Below are positions 1-8,021 of a stretch of DNA of 64,000 nt, in pieces. A program made the translations under genes and the position numbers. Below the pieces are notes generated by a model, which was given only the letters and a program-made list of their open reading frames with translations, did no database searches and was not told where the DNA came from. The first letter of the stretch is position 1. Every line of letters starts with the position of its first letter. Source of the stretch: Thioclava indica (GTDB taxonomy: Bacteria > Pseudomonadota > Alphaproteobacteria > Rhodobacterales > Rhodobacteraceae); NCBI RefSeq assembly GCF_000714545.1, contig NZ_AUNB01000029.1:155601-219600 (forward strand), in the 5' to 3' direction.

Positions 1-200
1 CTCCGGTTCAACTGATATCGGGGCGCATCATCCACGCGCGGCGCGCAAAGTCCACCGCCAGCGCGCGCCGTCACGTCATGGCTGCGTGAACAGGCCCGAA
101 AGGCGCGTGCCATTGCTTGCCAACCCAGAGAGGCGCGGATAGGGTGCGCGCCGACAGGCGGGGCATCAGCCCCCAAGGCCCAAAGACAAAGGACCACAAC
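1..200. other. Left-edge non-coding leader upstream of yajC
   Basis: I see no convincing gene here. The + frame starting at base 1 reads four codons and then a TGA at 13-15, which could be the tail of an upstream gene, but four codons cannot identify anything. One other frame stays open to 139-141 without recognisable protein content. The stretch carries the Shine-Dalgarno AAAGGA just before yajC. I found no tRNA or SRP-RNA motif in it. Confidence 0.4.
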
Positions 201-539
201 ATGTTCGCAACACCCGCATTCGCTCAAGCTGCTGGCGCATCCGCTAGCCCCGTCGCAGCGCTTGGTCAGTTTCTGCCGCTGATCCTGATTTTCGTGATCG
301 TCTATTTCCTGATGATCCGTCCGCAGCAGAAAAAAGTCAAAGATCACAAAGCGATGGTCGAGGCTCTGCGCCGCGGTGACAAGGTCATCACGCAAGGCGG
401 CATCGTCGGCAAAGTGACCAAAGTGCTTGAAGATGGCGAGCTTAAGGTCGAGATCGCGCAGGGCGTTGAAGTCAACGTGATCAAAAGCACCGTCGTGCAG
501 GTTCTGTCCAAGACCGAACCCGCCGCACCCGCCAAATAA
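201..539 (+). CDS. yajC: Preprotein translocase subunit YajC
   Basis: YajC is the small accessory subunit of the SecDF-YajC complex, which assists SecYEG export at the inner membrane. The 112-residue protein has one membrane helix at about residues 21-39, followed by the family hallmark MIRPQQKK and a charged cytoplasmic domain with GDKVITQGGIVGKV. The ATG at 201 is preferred over a start 84 bases upstream. It follows a Shine-Dalgarno AAAGGA, and the upstream residues are arginine-rich and unlike YajC. The start of secD lies 21 bases after the stop, so the genes are very probably co-transcribed. Length and order (yajC-secD-secF) are as usual in bacteria. Confidence 0.95.
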   Translation: MFATPAFAQAAGASASPVAALGQFLPLILIFVIVYFLMIRPQQKKVKDHKAMVEALRRGDKVITQGGIVGKVTKVLEDGELKVEIAQGVEVNVIKSTVVQVLSKTEPAAPAK

Positions 540-560
540 TTAGCCAAAGGCCTATCGCCC

Positions 561-2225
561 ATGTTGCAGATCTCGCTGTGGAAGCGCGTGCTGATCCTTG
601 CCGTTATCTTGGCTGGGATCGTTTTTGCCGCGCCGAACGCTTTTTACAACCGGGTTGAGGGGCATAATGATGCGCTCACGGCCCAGACAAAAAACGGCAC
701 TCTGACGCCCGAGGAGCAGCAGGCGAAATCGGCTTGGCCCGATTGGCTGCCCTCGGATCTGGTCAATCTGGGCCTTGATCTGCGCGGCGGGGCGCAGCTG
801 TTGGCGCAGGTCAACGTGGCCGATGTCTATAAAAGCCGCGTGGATTCGCTGTGGCCCGAGTTCCGCAAGGCGCTGGCCGCAGATCGTGCCACGCTCGGCG
901 CGATCCGGCGCGTGCAGGCCGATCCGGGCGTCTTGCGCATCCGCATTGGCAATGGCGATCAGATGCAAAAGGCGATGGAGGTCGCGCAGACCTTGAACAC
1001 GCCGGTGACCTCGCTGACAGGCGTGGGGCAGAAAACCTACGCGATCACCACCGAGGGCGACCAGCTTGTGATCCAGCTATCAGACGCCGAAAAAGCCTCG
1101 ACCGATGATCGCACGGTGCAGCAATCGCTGGAAATCGTGCGCCGCCGGATCGACGCGGCAGGCACGCGCGAGCCTAGCATCGTGCGCGAAGGCTCGGACC
1201 GGATCTTGATTCAGGTGCCCGGTCTGAAATCGGCGCAAGAGCTGAAGGAACTGATTGGCACGACCGCCAAGCTGACCTTCAACTCGGTGATCTCGACCAC
1301 GTCGAACTCCAATGAGGCGGTGGGCGCGGGCGAGGAAATCTTGCCCTCCTCCGATCAAAAGGGGCTGTATTACGTGCTGGATACATCGCCGGTCGTCACC
1401 GGCGAGGATCTGACCGATGCACGCCCTGATACCGATCAAAACGGCTACCCGGCGGTGGGCTTTCGCTTTAACGTAAGCGCGGCGCGCACCTTTGGCGATT
1501 ATACACAGGCCAATATCGGCAAGCCCTTCGCGATTGTGCTGGATAAAAAAGTGATCTCGGCCCCCGTGATCCAATCCCATATCGCTGGCGGCTCGGGCAT
1601 CATTACCGGGCGTTTCACCGTGAAAGAAGCAACCGATCTGGCGCTTCTGCTGCGCGCAGGCGCGCTGCCGGCTTCGATGACGTTCCTGGAAGAACGCACG
1701 ATCGGCCCGGAACTGGGCGCAGATTCGATCAAGGCAGGTAAGCTCGCCGCTGCCGTGGGCGCAGTGCTGGTCGTGGTCTTTATGATCGCGTCTTACGGCA
1801 TGTTCGGGGTGTTTGCCTCGTTTGCCTTAGGGATCAACATCGCACTGATCTTTGCGATCATGTCGGTGATCGGGGGCACGCTGACGCTGCCAGGTATCGC
1901 GGGGATCGTGCTGACAATGGGCACGGCGGTGGATGCCAATGTGCTGGTGTTCGAACGCATCCGAGAAGAGCTGAAGATCGCCAAGAAACCGGCCCGCGCG
2001 ATTGAGCTGGGCTATGAGCGCGCGATGTCAGCGATCATTGATGCCAACGTCACCACTTTCCTCACGGCGCTGATCTTGTTCGTGCTGGGGGCAGGGCCGG
2101 TGCGTGGCTTTGCGGTGACCTTCCTGATCGGTATCGTGACCTCGGTATTCACCGCCATCTGGGTGACGCGTCTTTTCATCGTCTTCTGGTTCGCGCGCAA
2201 GCGGCCCAAAGAGATCATTCTGTAA
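561..2225 (+). CDS. secD: Protein translocase subunit SecD
   Basis: SecD uses the proton gradient to pull exported proteins out of the Sec channel on the periplasmic side. The 554-residue protein has an N-terminal membrane helix (about 8-27), then the SecD signature GLDLRGGAQLL at about 71-81, a large periplasmic domain, and a C-terminal five-helix bundle. That bundle contains the conserved GTAVDANVLVFERIREE segment at about 452-468, with the acidic residue implicated in proton coupling. The length is normal for the family. It sits between yajC and secF with 13 bases before secF, which implies one operon. No oddities seen. Confidence 0.97.
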   Translation: MLQISLWKRVLILAVILAGIVFAAPNAFYNRVEGHNDALTAQTKNGTLTPEEQQAKSAWPDWLPSDLVNLGLDLRGGAQLLAQVNVADVYKSRVDSLWPEFRKALAADRATLGAIRRVQADPGVLRIRIGNGDQMQKAMEVAQTLNTPVTSLTGVGQKTYAITTEGDQLVIQLSDAEKASTDDRTVQQSLEIVRRRIDAAGTREPSIVREGSDRILIQVPGLKSAQELKELIGTTAKLTFNSVISTTSNSNEAVGAGEEILPSSDQKGLYYVLDTSPVVTGEDLTDARPDTDQNGYPAVGFRFNVSAARTFGDYTQANIGKPFAIVLDKKVISAPVIQSHIAGGSGIITGRFTVKEATDLALLLRAGALPASMTFLEERTIGPELGADSIKAGKLAAAVGAVLVVVFMIASYGMFGVFASFALGINIALIFAIMSVIGGTLTLPGIAGIVLTMGTAVDANVLVFERIREELKIAKKPARAIELGYERAMSAIIDANVTTFLTALILFVLGAGPVRGFAVTFLIGIVTSVFTAIWVTRLFIVFWFARKRPKEIIL

Positions 2226-2238
2226 GGGAGCAGAAATC

Positions 2239-3219
2239 ATGGCATTCCGTCTGAAACTGGTCCCTGAAAAGACCACCTTCGATTTCTTCAAACACCAGAA
2301 GCTGACCTTCGGCTTTTCCGTGGTCATGGTGCTGGCCTCGCTGGTGCTGGTCCTTACGATGGGGCTTAACCTTGGGATCGATTTCCGGGGCGGCACCACG
2401 ATCCGCACCGAAAGCGACCTCCCGATCAATGTCGGCGAGTTCCGCCAAGCGGTCACGCCGCTCGATCTGGGCGATGTTACGATTACCGAGGTCTATGACC
2501 CCAATTTCCGCGCCGACCAGCATGTCGCGACGGTGCGCATTCAGGCCCAAGACGGGCAAGAGGCGATCTCGCCCGAGACCCAAACCAAGGTGCTCGCCGC
2601 GCTGCAAACGGTGAACAAGGACGTCAAGATCACCTCAACCGAGTCGATTGGCCCGAAAGTCTCGGGCGAGCTGGTCTGGACGGCGGTGTGGTCGGTTCTT
2701 GCGGCTGTGGCAGCGATTTTGGTCTATGTCTGGCTGCGATTTGAGTGGCAATTTTCGATCGGGGCTGTGGCGGCCCTGATTCACGATGTGACGGTCACGG
2801 TCGGGATTTTCTCGCTGTTCCAGCTCAAGTTCGATCTGTCGATCATCGCGGCCTTGCTTACGATCCTTGGCTATTCGATCAACGACACGGTGGTGGTGTT
2901 CGACCGGCTGCGCGAGAACCTTGTGAAGTATAAAAAGATGCCGCTGCGCGAGGTGATGAACGTCTCGGTCAACGAAACGCTGTCGCGCACCGTAATGACC
3001 TCGGGGACGACGCTGCTGGCGCTGATCTCGCTCTTGGTGCTGGGCGGCGATGTGATCCGCAACTTCGTGTTCGCCATGACCTGGGGCGTGATCGTGGGCA
3101 CCTATTCCTCGGTTTTCGTCGCCAAGAACATCGTTTTGTTCATCGGCCTGAACCGCAACAAGGAGAAGAAGGACCCTTCCGAGAAGTTCTTCGACAAAAC
3201 CGATGTCGCTACTGACTGA
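2239..3219 (+). CDS. secF: Protein translocase subunit SecF
   Basis: SecF is the partner of SecD in the inner-membrane export motor. The 326-residue protein starts at an ATG preceded by GGGAGCAG. It has an N-terminal helix (about 20-40) and the motif LGIDFRGGT at about 44-53, then a short periplasmic domain and a membrane bundle with SINDTVVVFDRLRENL at about 213-228. Its last 17 bases overlap the next gene, which starts at 3203 in another frame, so the two are translationally linked. Length and architecture match SecF proteins that are separate from SecD. Confidence 0.97.
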   Translation: MAFRLKLVPEKTTFDFFKHQKLTFGFSVVMVLASLVLVLTMGLNLGIDFRGGTTIRTESDLPINVGEFRQAVTPLDLGDVTITEVYDPNFRADQHVATVRIQAQDGQEAISPETQTKVLAALQTVNKDVKITSTESIGPKVSGELVWTAVWSVLAAVAAILVYVWLRFEWQFSIGAVAALIHDVTVTVGIFSLFQLKFDLSIIAALLTILGYSINDTVVVFDRLRENLVKYKKMPLREVMNVSVNETLSRTVMTSGTTLLALISLLVLGGDVIRNFVFAMTWGVIVGTYSSVFVAKNIVLFIGLNRNKEKKDPSEKFFDKTDVATD

Positions 3220-3571
3220 AGCCAATTTTGGGGCCTCGCTGCCCATCGACGGCTATGGCCCGGGATTTTTCCGGGTCGCAGGCGAGGTGCATTACGGCAA
3301 TCTGTGGCTGATGGCGGATCAAAAGGGCGACTGGGGCGGCTTGGACGATTTCGCTGCGCTTGAGGCGCTCTCGGGCCAGATTGATTTGCTGTTCGTCGGA
3401 ACGGGTCCGCAACTCGCCCATCTGCCCAAACCCCTCGTCGATGCGCTGGAGGCCAGGGGGATCATGTGCGAGCCGATGGCCACGCCAACGGCGGCGCGCA
3501 GCTATAACGTCCTGCTGTCCGAGGGGCGGCGCGTCGGCTGCGCCCTTCTGGCGATGCCGGAAAAGGTCTAG
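3203..3571 (+). CDS. Mth938-like domain (DUF498) protein
   Basis: This 122-residue protein belongs to the Mth938/NDUFAF3-like family (DUF498). Members adopt a small alpha/beta fold and are often found beside secDF in alphaproteobacteria. The mitochondrial relative helps assemble complex I, but no bacterial function is established, so I assign none. Supporting features are the opening [17 protein letters not shown], the central [15 protein letters not shown] at about 61-75, and the late [17 protein letters not shown]. The ATG at 3203 lies inside the end of secF. The stop is followed by only four bases before ccmA, so it sits inside one long sec-ccm transcript. Confidence 0.85.
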   Translation: MSLLTEANFGASLPIDGYGPGFFRVAGEVHYGNLWLMADQKGDWGGLDDFAALEALSGQIDLLFVGTGPQLAHLPKPLVDALEARGIMCEPMATPTAARSYNVLLSEGRRVGCALLAMPEKV

Positions 3572-3575
3572 CGCG

Positions 3576-4208
3576 ATGGCGATGCTCAGCGTGAGCAATC
3601 TGGCGGTCTCACGCGGCGGCTTGCCAGTGCTGGAAAACCTGTCCTTCGCGCTGGATGCCGGGCAAGCGCTGGTGCTGCGCGGTCCCAACGGGATTGGTAA
3701 GACGACGCTGCTGCGCACTTTGGCCGGGTTGCAACCCGCGCTGGCAGGAACAGTGTCGATGCCCGCCGAAAGCATGGCTTATGCGGCGCATTCGGACGGG
3801 CTGAAATCGACCCTGACCGTCAGCGAGAATCTAAAATTCTGGGCCTCGGTCTATGCCACTCAAGACATCGAACCTGCGCTGGAGCGAATGAACCTGCGCG
3901 GGTTGGCCAACCGCGCCGCAATGAGCCTGTCAGCCGGACAAAAGCGCCGCCTTGGATTGGCGCGCTTGCTGGTGACCGGGCGTCCGGTCTGGGTGCTGGA
4001 TGAGCCGACGGTGTCGCTCGATACCGCCTCGGTGGCACTGTTTGCGCAAGCGGTGCGTGGTCATCTCGCGACCGGTGGCGCAGCGCTTTTGGCGACCCAT
4101 ATCGATCTGGGGCTTGAGGAAGCCAAAGTGCTGGATCTCGCCCCGTTCAAAGCGCTGCCCCCCGAAGAGGGCGGCATGATGGGCGCGTTTGACGAGGCGT
4201 TTTTATGA
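3576..4208 (+). CDS. ccmA: Heme exporter ATP-binding protein CcmA
   Basis: CcmA is the ATPase of the CcmABCD complex, which releases holo-CcmE during System I cytochrome c maturation. The 210-residue protein has a Walker A (GPNGIGKT, about 38-45), a signature segment [17 protein letters not shown] and a Walker B ending in VWVLDEP. The true start is the ATG at 3576, just after the Mth938-like stop. The reading frame extends further upstream but only as a shadow of the preceding gene. CcmA is usually about 200-215 residues. Uncommonly, 145 bases with a large hairpin repeat separate it from ccmB. Confidence 0.95.
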   Translation: MAMLSVSNLAVSRGGLPVLENLSFALDAGQALVLRGPNGIGKTTLLRTLAGLQPALAGTVSMPAESMAYAAHSDGLKSTLTVSENLKFWASVYATQDIEPALERMNLRGLANRAAMSLSAGQKRRLGLARLLVTGRPVWVLDEPTVSLDTASVALFAQAVRGHLATGGAALLATHIDLGLEEAKVLDLAPFKALPPEEGGMMGAFDEAFL

Positions 4209-4238
4209 TCGGGCGGCGCGCATGTGAAACTCTTCGGA

Positions 4239-4314
4239 GCCTCCGGCGGGAGTATTTATGGCCAGATGAAATGGGCAGAGCACCGCTTTTTCATCTAGCT
4301 CTAAATACTCGCCG
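4239..4314. repeat. Intergenic hairpin repeat, copy 1 (AGTATTT/AGATGAAA type)
   Basis: A long imperfect inverted repeat: the left arm at about 4245-4271 (GGAGTATTT...CCAGATGAAA) pairs with the right arm at about 4289-4313 (TTTCATCT...AAATACT). It is flanked by GCCTCCGGCGGG. Related half or full copies occur at 19618-19691, 45429-45475 and 55547-55576. It lies between ccmA and ccmB inside an otherwise tight operon, so it may act as an RNA hairpin, partial terminator or processing site. Confidence 0.85.
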
Positions 4315-4353
4315 CGCAGCGTCCCAACCCTGCCACATCGTCAGGGGGCTTAA

Positions 4354-5010
4354 ATGATTGCGCTGTTGATACGCGATCTGCGCCTTGCAGTGCGTGCGGG
4401 TGGCGGCTTTGGCTTGGGCCTCGCGTTTTTCCTGATCGTGGTGACGCTGGTGCCGTTCGGCGTTGGGCCGCAGGGGGATATTTTGGCGCGGATTGCGCCG
4501 GGGATCTTGTGGCTTGGGGCGTTGCTGGCCTGTCTGCTCTCGCTTGATCGGATCTTCGCGCTTGATTTTGAGGATGGCTCGCTGGATTTGCTTGCGACTG
4601 CGCCGATGCCGCTGGAAGGTGTCGTGGCGATGAAGGCCTTTGCGCATTGGCTGACCACGGGGTTGCCTTTGGTGATTGCCGCGCCGGTGTTTGGCATCTT
4701 GCTGCATCTGCCCGCAAGCGCGCAAAGCTGGCTGGTGATTTCGCTGCTGCTGGGCACGCCTGCGCTGTCGGTTCTGGGCACATTTGGCGCGGCGTTGACG
4801 GTGGGGCTCAAGCGCGGCGGGCTGTTGCTGTCGCTGCTGGTCTTGCCGTTTTACGTGCCCACGCTGATCTTTGGCGCCGAGCTGATCCGGCGGGGCGCGC
4901 AGGGGATGGCGACCGAAATTCCGCTGCTGATGCTGGCGGGGATTACCGCCGCGACCGTGGCGCTTATTCCCTTTGCGTCAGCCGCTGCGATCCGCGTCAA
5001 TCTGCGCTAG
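4354..5010 (+). CDS. ccmB: Heme exporter membrane protein CcmB
   Basis: CcmB is the membrane partner of CcmA in cytochrome c maturation. The 218-residue protein is very hydrophobic, with about six membrane helices. It shows the family pattern LDRIFALDFEDGSLDLLATAPMPL at about 64-87 (split here for length: LDRIFALDFEDGSLDLL, then ATAPMPL) and the motif LVLPFYVPTLIFGAE late in the protein. The start ATG follows GGGGGC. It is separated from ccmA by the hairpin repeat and from ccmC by 61 bases. Length is typical (about 215-225). Confidence 0.95.
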   Translation: MIALLIRDLRLAVRAGGGFGLGLAFFLIVVTLVPFGVGPQGDILARIAPGILWLGALLACLLSLDRIFALDFEDGSLDLLATAPMPLEGVVAMKAFAHWLTTGLPLVIAAPVFGILLHLPASAQSWLVISLLLGTPALSVLGTFGAALTVGLKRGGLLLSLLVLPFYVPTLIFGAELIRRGAQGMATEIPLLMLAGITAATVALIPFASAAAIRVNLR

Positions 5011-5071
5011 GGTCTCACCCGCGAAACATGTTAGAGACAGACCATCAAGCCAAGCAGGACGAAGCGAGACA

Positions 5072-5800
5072 ATGTCACTCTGGGAATATGCAAACCCCGT
5101 AAAATTCATGAAAACCTCCGGTTTTCTGTTGCCGTGGGTCGTGGGACTGGCGGCAATTACTTTGGTGAGCGGCTTGGTCTGGGGCTACTTATTTGTGCCT
5201 GCGGCTGAGAATTTCGGCGGCTCGGTCAAGGTCATTTATGTCCATGTGCCCGCCGCGATGATGGCGATCAATATCTGGGGGATGATGCTGGTCACCTCGC
5301 TGATCTGGCTGATCCGGCGCCACCATGTTTCTGCGCTGGCGGCTAAGGCAGCCGCCCCGATTGGCGCGGTGATGACGTTGATCGCGCTGATCACGGGCGC
5401 GGTTTGGGGTCAGCCGATGTGGGGGACGTGGTGGGAATGGGATCCGCGTCTGACCTCGTTCCTGATCCTGTTTCTGTTCTACTTGGGCTATATTGCGCTT
5501 TGGGCGGCGGTCGAGAACCCCGATACAGCCGCCGATCTGACCAGTGTTCTGGCCCTTGTGGGCGCGGTCTTTGCGGCGCTGTCGCGCTATGCGGCGAATT
5601 TCTGGAACCAGGGGCTGCATCAGGGCGCAACGCTGTCGCTGGATAAGGAACAGCATATCGCGGATGTCTACTGGTTCCCGCTTTTGCTGTGTCTGGCGGG
5701 GTTTGTCCTGTTTTTCATCGCCCTCGTACTGGTGCGCACCCGCACCGAAATCCGCAACCGCCGTTTGGGCGCATTGCAGCAACGCGAGCGTATGGCATGA
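5072..5800 (+). CDS. ccmC: Heme ABC transporter permease / heme handling protein CcmC
   Basis: CcmC binds heme at the periplasmic face of the inner membrane and hands it to CcmE. The 242-residue protein has six predicted helices and the tryptophan-rich WWD-type motif GTWWEWDPRLTS at about 121-132, the defining heme-binding signature. Flanking histidines are present at VIYVHVPAA (about 55) and in NQGLHQGATLS. The ATG at 5072 is chosen because the residues before it do not look like CcmC. The last four bases overlap ccmD as ATGA. Length is normal. Confidence 0.96.
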   Translation: MSLWEYANPVKFMKTSGFLLPWVVGLAAITLVSGLVWGYLFVPAAENFGGSVKVIYVHVPAAMMAINIWGMMLVTSLIWLIRRHHVSALAAKAAAPIGAVMTLIALITGAVWGQPMWGTWWEWDPRLTSFLILFLFYLGYIALWAAVENPDTAADLTSVLALVGAVFAALSRYAANFWNQGLHQGATLSLDKEQHIADVYWFPLLLCLAGFVLFFIALVLVRTRTEIRNRRLGALQQRERMA

Positions 5801-6015
5801 CCGAGACAACCACGACCGGAACCACCATCACCGAGGGCGGTGTTGTTCTGGTAGACCCGTCAACAAAATCTTATGCCTATACGGTAAACATTGCCTGGGC
5901 TGCGACCATCGGCTTGTTGGTCGTGCTGGTTCTGGTAAGCCTGTGGCAAGGGGCGCGCGCTAAGCGTGCGCTGGCCGAGGCCGAGGCACGAAAAGGACGT
6001 AAATCCAATGGTTAA
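5797..6015 (+). CDS. ccmD: Heme exporter protein CcmD
   Basis: CcmD is a small single-helix protein that tethers CcmABC to CcmE. This 72-residue version has one helix (about 33-51) followed by a basic tail, SLWQGARAKRALAEAEAR, matching CcmD. It starts with an ATG overlapping the ccmC stop (ATGA) and its own stop lies inside ccmG. Oddly, the N terminus carries about 25 extra residues rich in threonine compared with the usual 45-60 residue CcmD. A later GTG start is possible, but the ATGA coupling favours this one. Confidence 0.85.
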   Translation: MTETTTTGTTITEGGVVLVDPSTKSYAYTVNIAWAATIGLLVVLVLVSLWQGARAKRALAEAEARKGRKSNG

Positions 6016-6550
6016 GCCGCTGATGTTCATCCCGCCGCTGATCTTTGCAGGCCTCGCTGGCATGTTCATCTGGGGGATGCAGCGCGAAGATCCCAGCCAA
6101 TTGCCCACCGTATTCGCAGGCAAACCGGCACCGCCCGTGCAGCTTGAGCCGCTGGGTTCGTTCGAGCCGTTCACCGATGTGGAATTGCGCGATGGCAAGG
6201 TAAAGCTGGTGAATTTCTGGGCCTCGTGGTGCGCGCCCTGCCGCATCGAGCATCCCAATCTTGAGGCGCTGTCCAATGAGGGCATTCCGATTTACGGCGT
6301 GAACTACAAGGATACGCCGTCCAAGGCGCAAGCGTTCCTGTCGCAAATGGGCAATCCCTATTCCGAACTCGGGGCCGATCCCAAGGGGCAGATGGCGCTG
6401 AATTGGGGCGTGTATGGTGTGCCGGAAACCTTTGTGGTGGATGGCGAGGGCAAGGTGCTGTTTCGCTTTGCGGGGCCTGTGACCGAGCGGGTGATCGCCT
6501 CGGATCTGCGCCCGTTGCTTGAGGGCAAGACGCCGGCCCCCGCGCAATAA
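6008..6550 (+). CDS. ccmG: Thiol:disulfide interchange protein CcmG/DsbE
   Basis: CcmG is a membrane-anchored periplasmic thioredoxin that keeps apocytochrome c CxxCH cysteines reduced. The 180-residue protein has an N-terminal signal anchor (about 3-24) and a thioredoxin fold with the active site WASWCAPCR at about 73-81. It also has the CcmG-specific GVYGVPETFVVDGEG near 139-153, with the cis-proline. It begins eight bases before the ccmD stop and ends the ccm run. ccmE, ccmF and ccmH are not in the window, so the maturation genes are split in this genome. Confidence 0.96.
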   Translation: MVKPLMFIPPLIFAGLAGMFIWGMQREDPSQLPTVFAGKPAPPVQLEPLGSFEPFTDVELRDGKVKLVNFWASWCAPCRIEHPNLEALSNEGIPIYGVNYKDTPSKAQAFLSQMGNPYSELGADPKGQMALNWGVYGVPETFVVDGEGKVLFRFAGPVTERVIASDLRPLLEGKTPAPAQ

Positions 6551-6552
6551 AC

Positions 6553-6573
6553 GCGCCCCTCGGTCAGGGGCGC
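6553..6573. terminator. Bidirectional hairpin between ccmG and the hpt unit
   Basis: GCGCCCCT at 6553-6560 and AGGGGCGC at 6566-6573 form a perfect 8-bp stem with a 5-base loop. It sits two bases after the ccmG stop and overlaps the stop of the convergent small membrane gene. There is no U-run, so it may be only a weak terminator or an mRNA end-stabilising structure. Confidence 0.6.
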
Positions 6574-6746
6574 ATGTGGCGCAGGGACTTGGGGTCCATG
6601 CGCGCCCATTCGGGCCAGTATCCGGTTTTTCCAAGCACCACGATCACGATCGCCAGCGCGATGACGACGGCGACAATCTTGACCTGCAACATTGAGGGCG
6701 GGCGGCGCACCCAGCGCGCCATCCGCGTCAGCCACATCAAATTCAC
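6564..6746 (-). CDS. Conserved small membrane protein downstream of hpt
   Basis: A 60-residue protein with one strongly hydrophobic helix (about 22-40), preceded by a basic segment ([10 protein letters not shown]) and followed by a tryptophan-containing tail ([14 protein letters not shown]). This is a positive-inside single-pass membrane layout. It starts with GTG at 6746, overlapping the hpt stop as GTGA, which supports real, coupled translation. I recall similar short proteins next to hpt in Rhodobacteraceae but know no function, so it is called hypothetical. Confidence 0.7.
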   Translation of the reverse strand: MNLMWLTRMARWVRRPPSMLQVKIVAVVIALAIVIVVLGKTGYWPEWARMDPKSLRHMRP

Positions 6747-7291
6747 GACGCATCCTCGGTGAAGCGCACCTTGCCGATATAGGGCAGGTTGCGGTTCTTT
6801 TGCGCGAAATCAATGCCGTAGCCGACGACAAATTCGTCGGGGATTTCAAAGCCCGTCCAGGTGGCGCGCACATCAACCTCGCGCCGCGAGGGTTTGTCCA
6901 AAAGCGCGCAGCATTCGATCCGTCGGGGTTTGCGCGCGCGTAGCAGGCCCATCACATGTTTCAGCGTGAAACCGGTATCGACGATATCCTCGACCACAAG
7001 GACATCGCGCCCCTCGATGCCTGCGCGCAGGTCTTTCAAGATCCGCACCTCACGCGAACTTTCCGTGCCATCGCCATAAGACGAGGCCTCGAGGAAATCG
7101 ACCTCGATGGGCAGTTCGATTTCGCGCACCAGATCGGCGATGAACACGAACGAGCCGCGCAGCAACCCCACCACGACCAGCTTATCCGTGCCCGCATAGC
7201 TTTGCGTGATCTCGCTGGCCAGTTCCTCGACGCGCGCTGCGATCTGTTTGGCGGAAATCATCTGGTCGATGACGTGAGGGCGCTGCGGCAT
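6743..7291 (-). CDS. hpt: Hypoxanthine phosphoribosyltransferase
   Basis: This enzyme salvages hypoxanthine (and often guanine) by transferring the phosphoribosyl group of PRPP to give IMP or GMP. The 182-residue protein has the PRPP-binding signature [14 protein letters not shown] at about 97-110 and the upstream loop [10 protein letters not shown] at about 41-50. It also has late residues [10 protein letters not shown] and [10 protein letters not shown], typical of bacterial Hpt. It is read leftward and coupled to the small membrane gene by a 4-base overlap. The first in-frame ATG at 7291 is used; an ATG ten codons later is an alternative. Confidence 0.95.
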   Translation of the reverse strand: MPQRPHVIDQMISAKQIAARVEELASEITQSYAGTDKLVVVGLLRGSFVFIADLVREIELPIEVDFLEASSYGDGTESSREVRILKDLRAGIEGRDVLVVEDIVDTGFTLKHVMGLLRARKPRRIECCALLDKPSRREVDVRATWTGFEIPDEFVVGYGIDFAQKNRNLPYIGKVRFTEDAS

Positions 7292-7387
7292 GATATCGGG
7301 CCTTTCGGGCTGGGGCAGGGCTTGCCTTTGCCCCCTGCTTTATCGCATCAAGAGACCTAAGAAAACGGCCCAATAAACGGAAGTGAT

Positions 7388-7846
7388 ATGCCGCAGCATC
7401 GTGAGAACCGGATCATGCCATATTCGGCGCAGCAGATGTATGATCTGGTGGCTGATGTCGAAAGCTATCCGCAGTTCCTGCCGTGGAATTCTGCCGCGCG
7501 TATTCGCGCGCGGAAACCCCAGCCCGACGGCTCGGAAATTCTTGAGGCCGATCTGGTGATTTCGTTTAAAGTGTTTCGCGAGAAATTCGGCTCACGCGTG
7601 ACGTTGTTTCCTGAAACTCACCGGATCGACACCGAATATCTCGACGGGCCGTTTAAATATCTCAAAAGCTATTGGCAGTTTGAGGACATCCCCGAGGGCG
7701 GCTGCAAGGTCGCGTTTTTCGTCGATTTCGAGTTCAAGAACCGGATCTTGCAAGGCGTGATTGGCGTAGTCTTTAACGAGGCGATGAACCGCATCGTCAA
7801 GGCCTTCGAGACCCGCGCAGCCGCACTATACGGGCCTGCGGCGTGA
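7388..7846 (+). CDS. RatA/COQ10-type START-domain protein
   Basis: A 152-residue protein of the SRPBCC/START superfamily, polyketide-cyclase-like group, which includes yeast Coq10 and E. coli RatA. Coq10 relatives bind ubiquinone and help deliver it to respiratory complexes. RatA was described as interfering with ribosome subunit association. Visible hallmarks are the opening YSAQQMYDLVADVESYPQFLPW at about 12-33 (two pieces: YSAQQMYDLV and ADVESYPQFLPW) and CKVAFFVDFEFKNRIL near 112-127. It is single-copy here, divergent from hpt and preceded by GGAAG. A quinone-binding role is the more likely one in an alphaproteobacterium, but sequence alone does not settle it. Confidence 0.85.
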   Translation: MPQHRENRIMPYSAQQMYDLVADVESYPQFLPWNSAARIRARKPQPDGSEILEADLVISFKVFREKFGSRVTLFPETHRIDTEYLDGPFKYLKSYWQFEDIPEGGCKVAFFVDFEFKNRILQGVIGVVFNEAMNRIVKAFETRAAALYGPAA

Positions 7847-8021
7847 TGGCGTGACCACGTTGTAATGGCGCGGAATTTTTTCTGACTTCGAAACCTCGGA
7901 TCGGATTTGTTTCCAAGCACATGCCAACGTTTCACAGTTTCAAGAGCGCTCCTCGTCGTGATTTGACCATAGCCTCACGAAACTGACTAACTCCGCTCAG
8001 GCTTCAGGGCGGGGAATAATT

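Noticed and set aside
1..200. Possible small RNA or SRP RNA at the left edge
   Set aside because: No conserved GGUGCUGUUUACCAG-like or GGAA-tetraloop element found, and no clear promoter-terminator pair.
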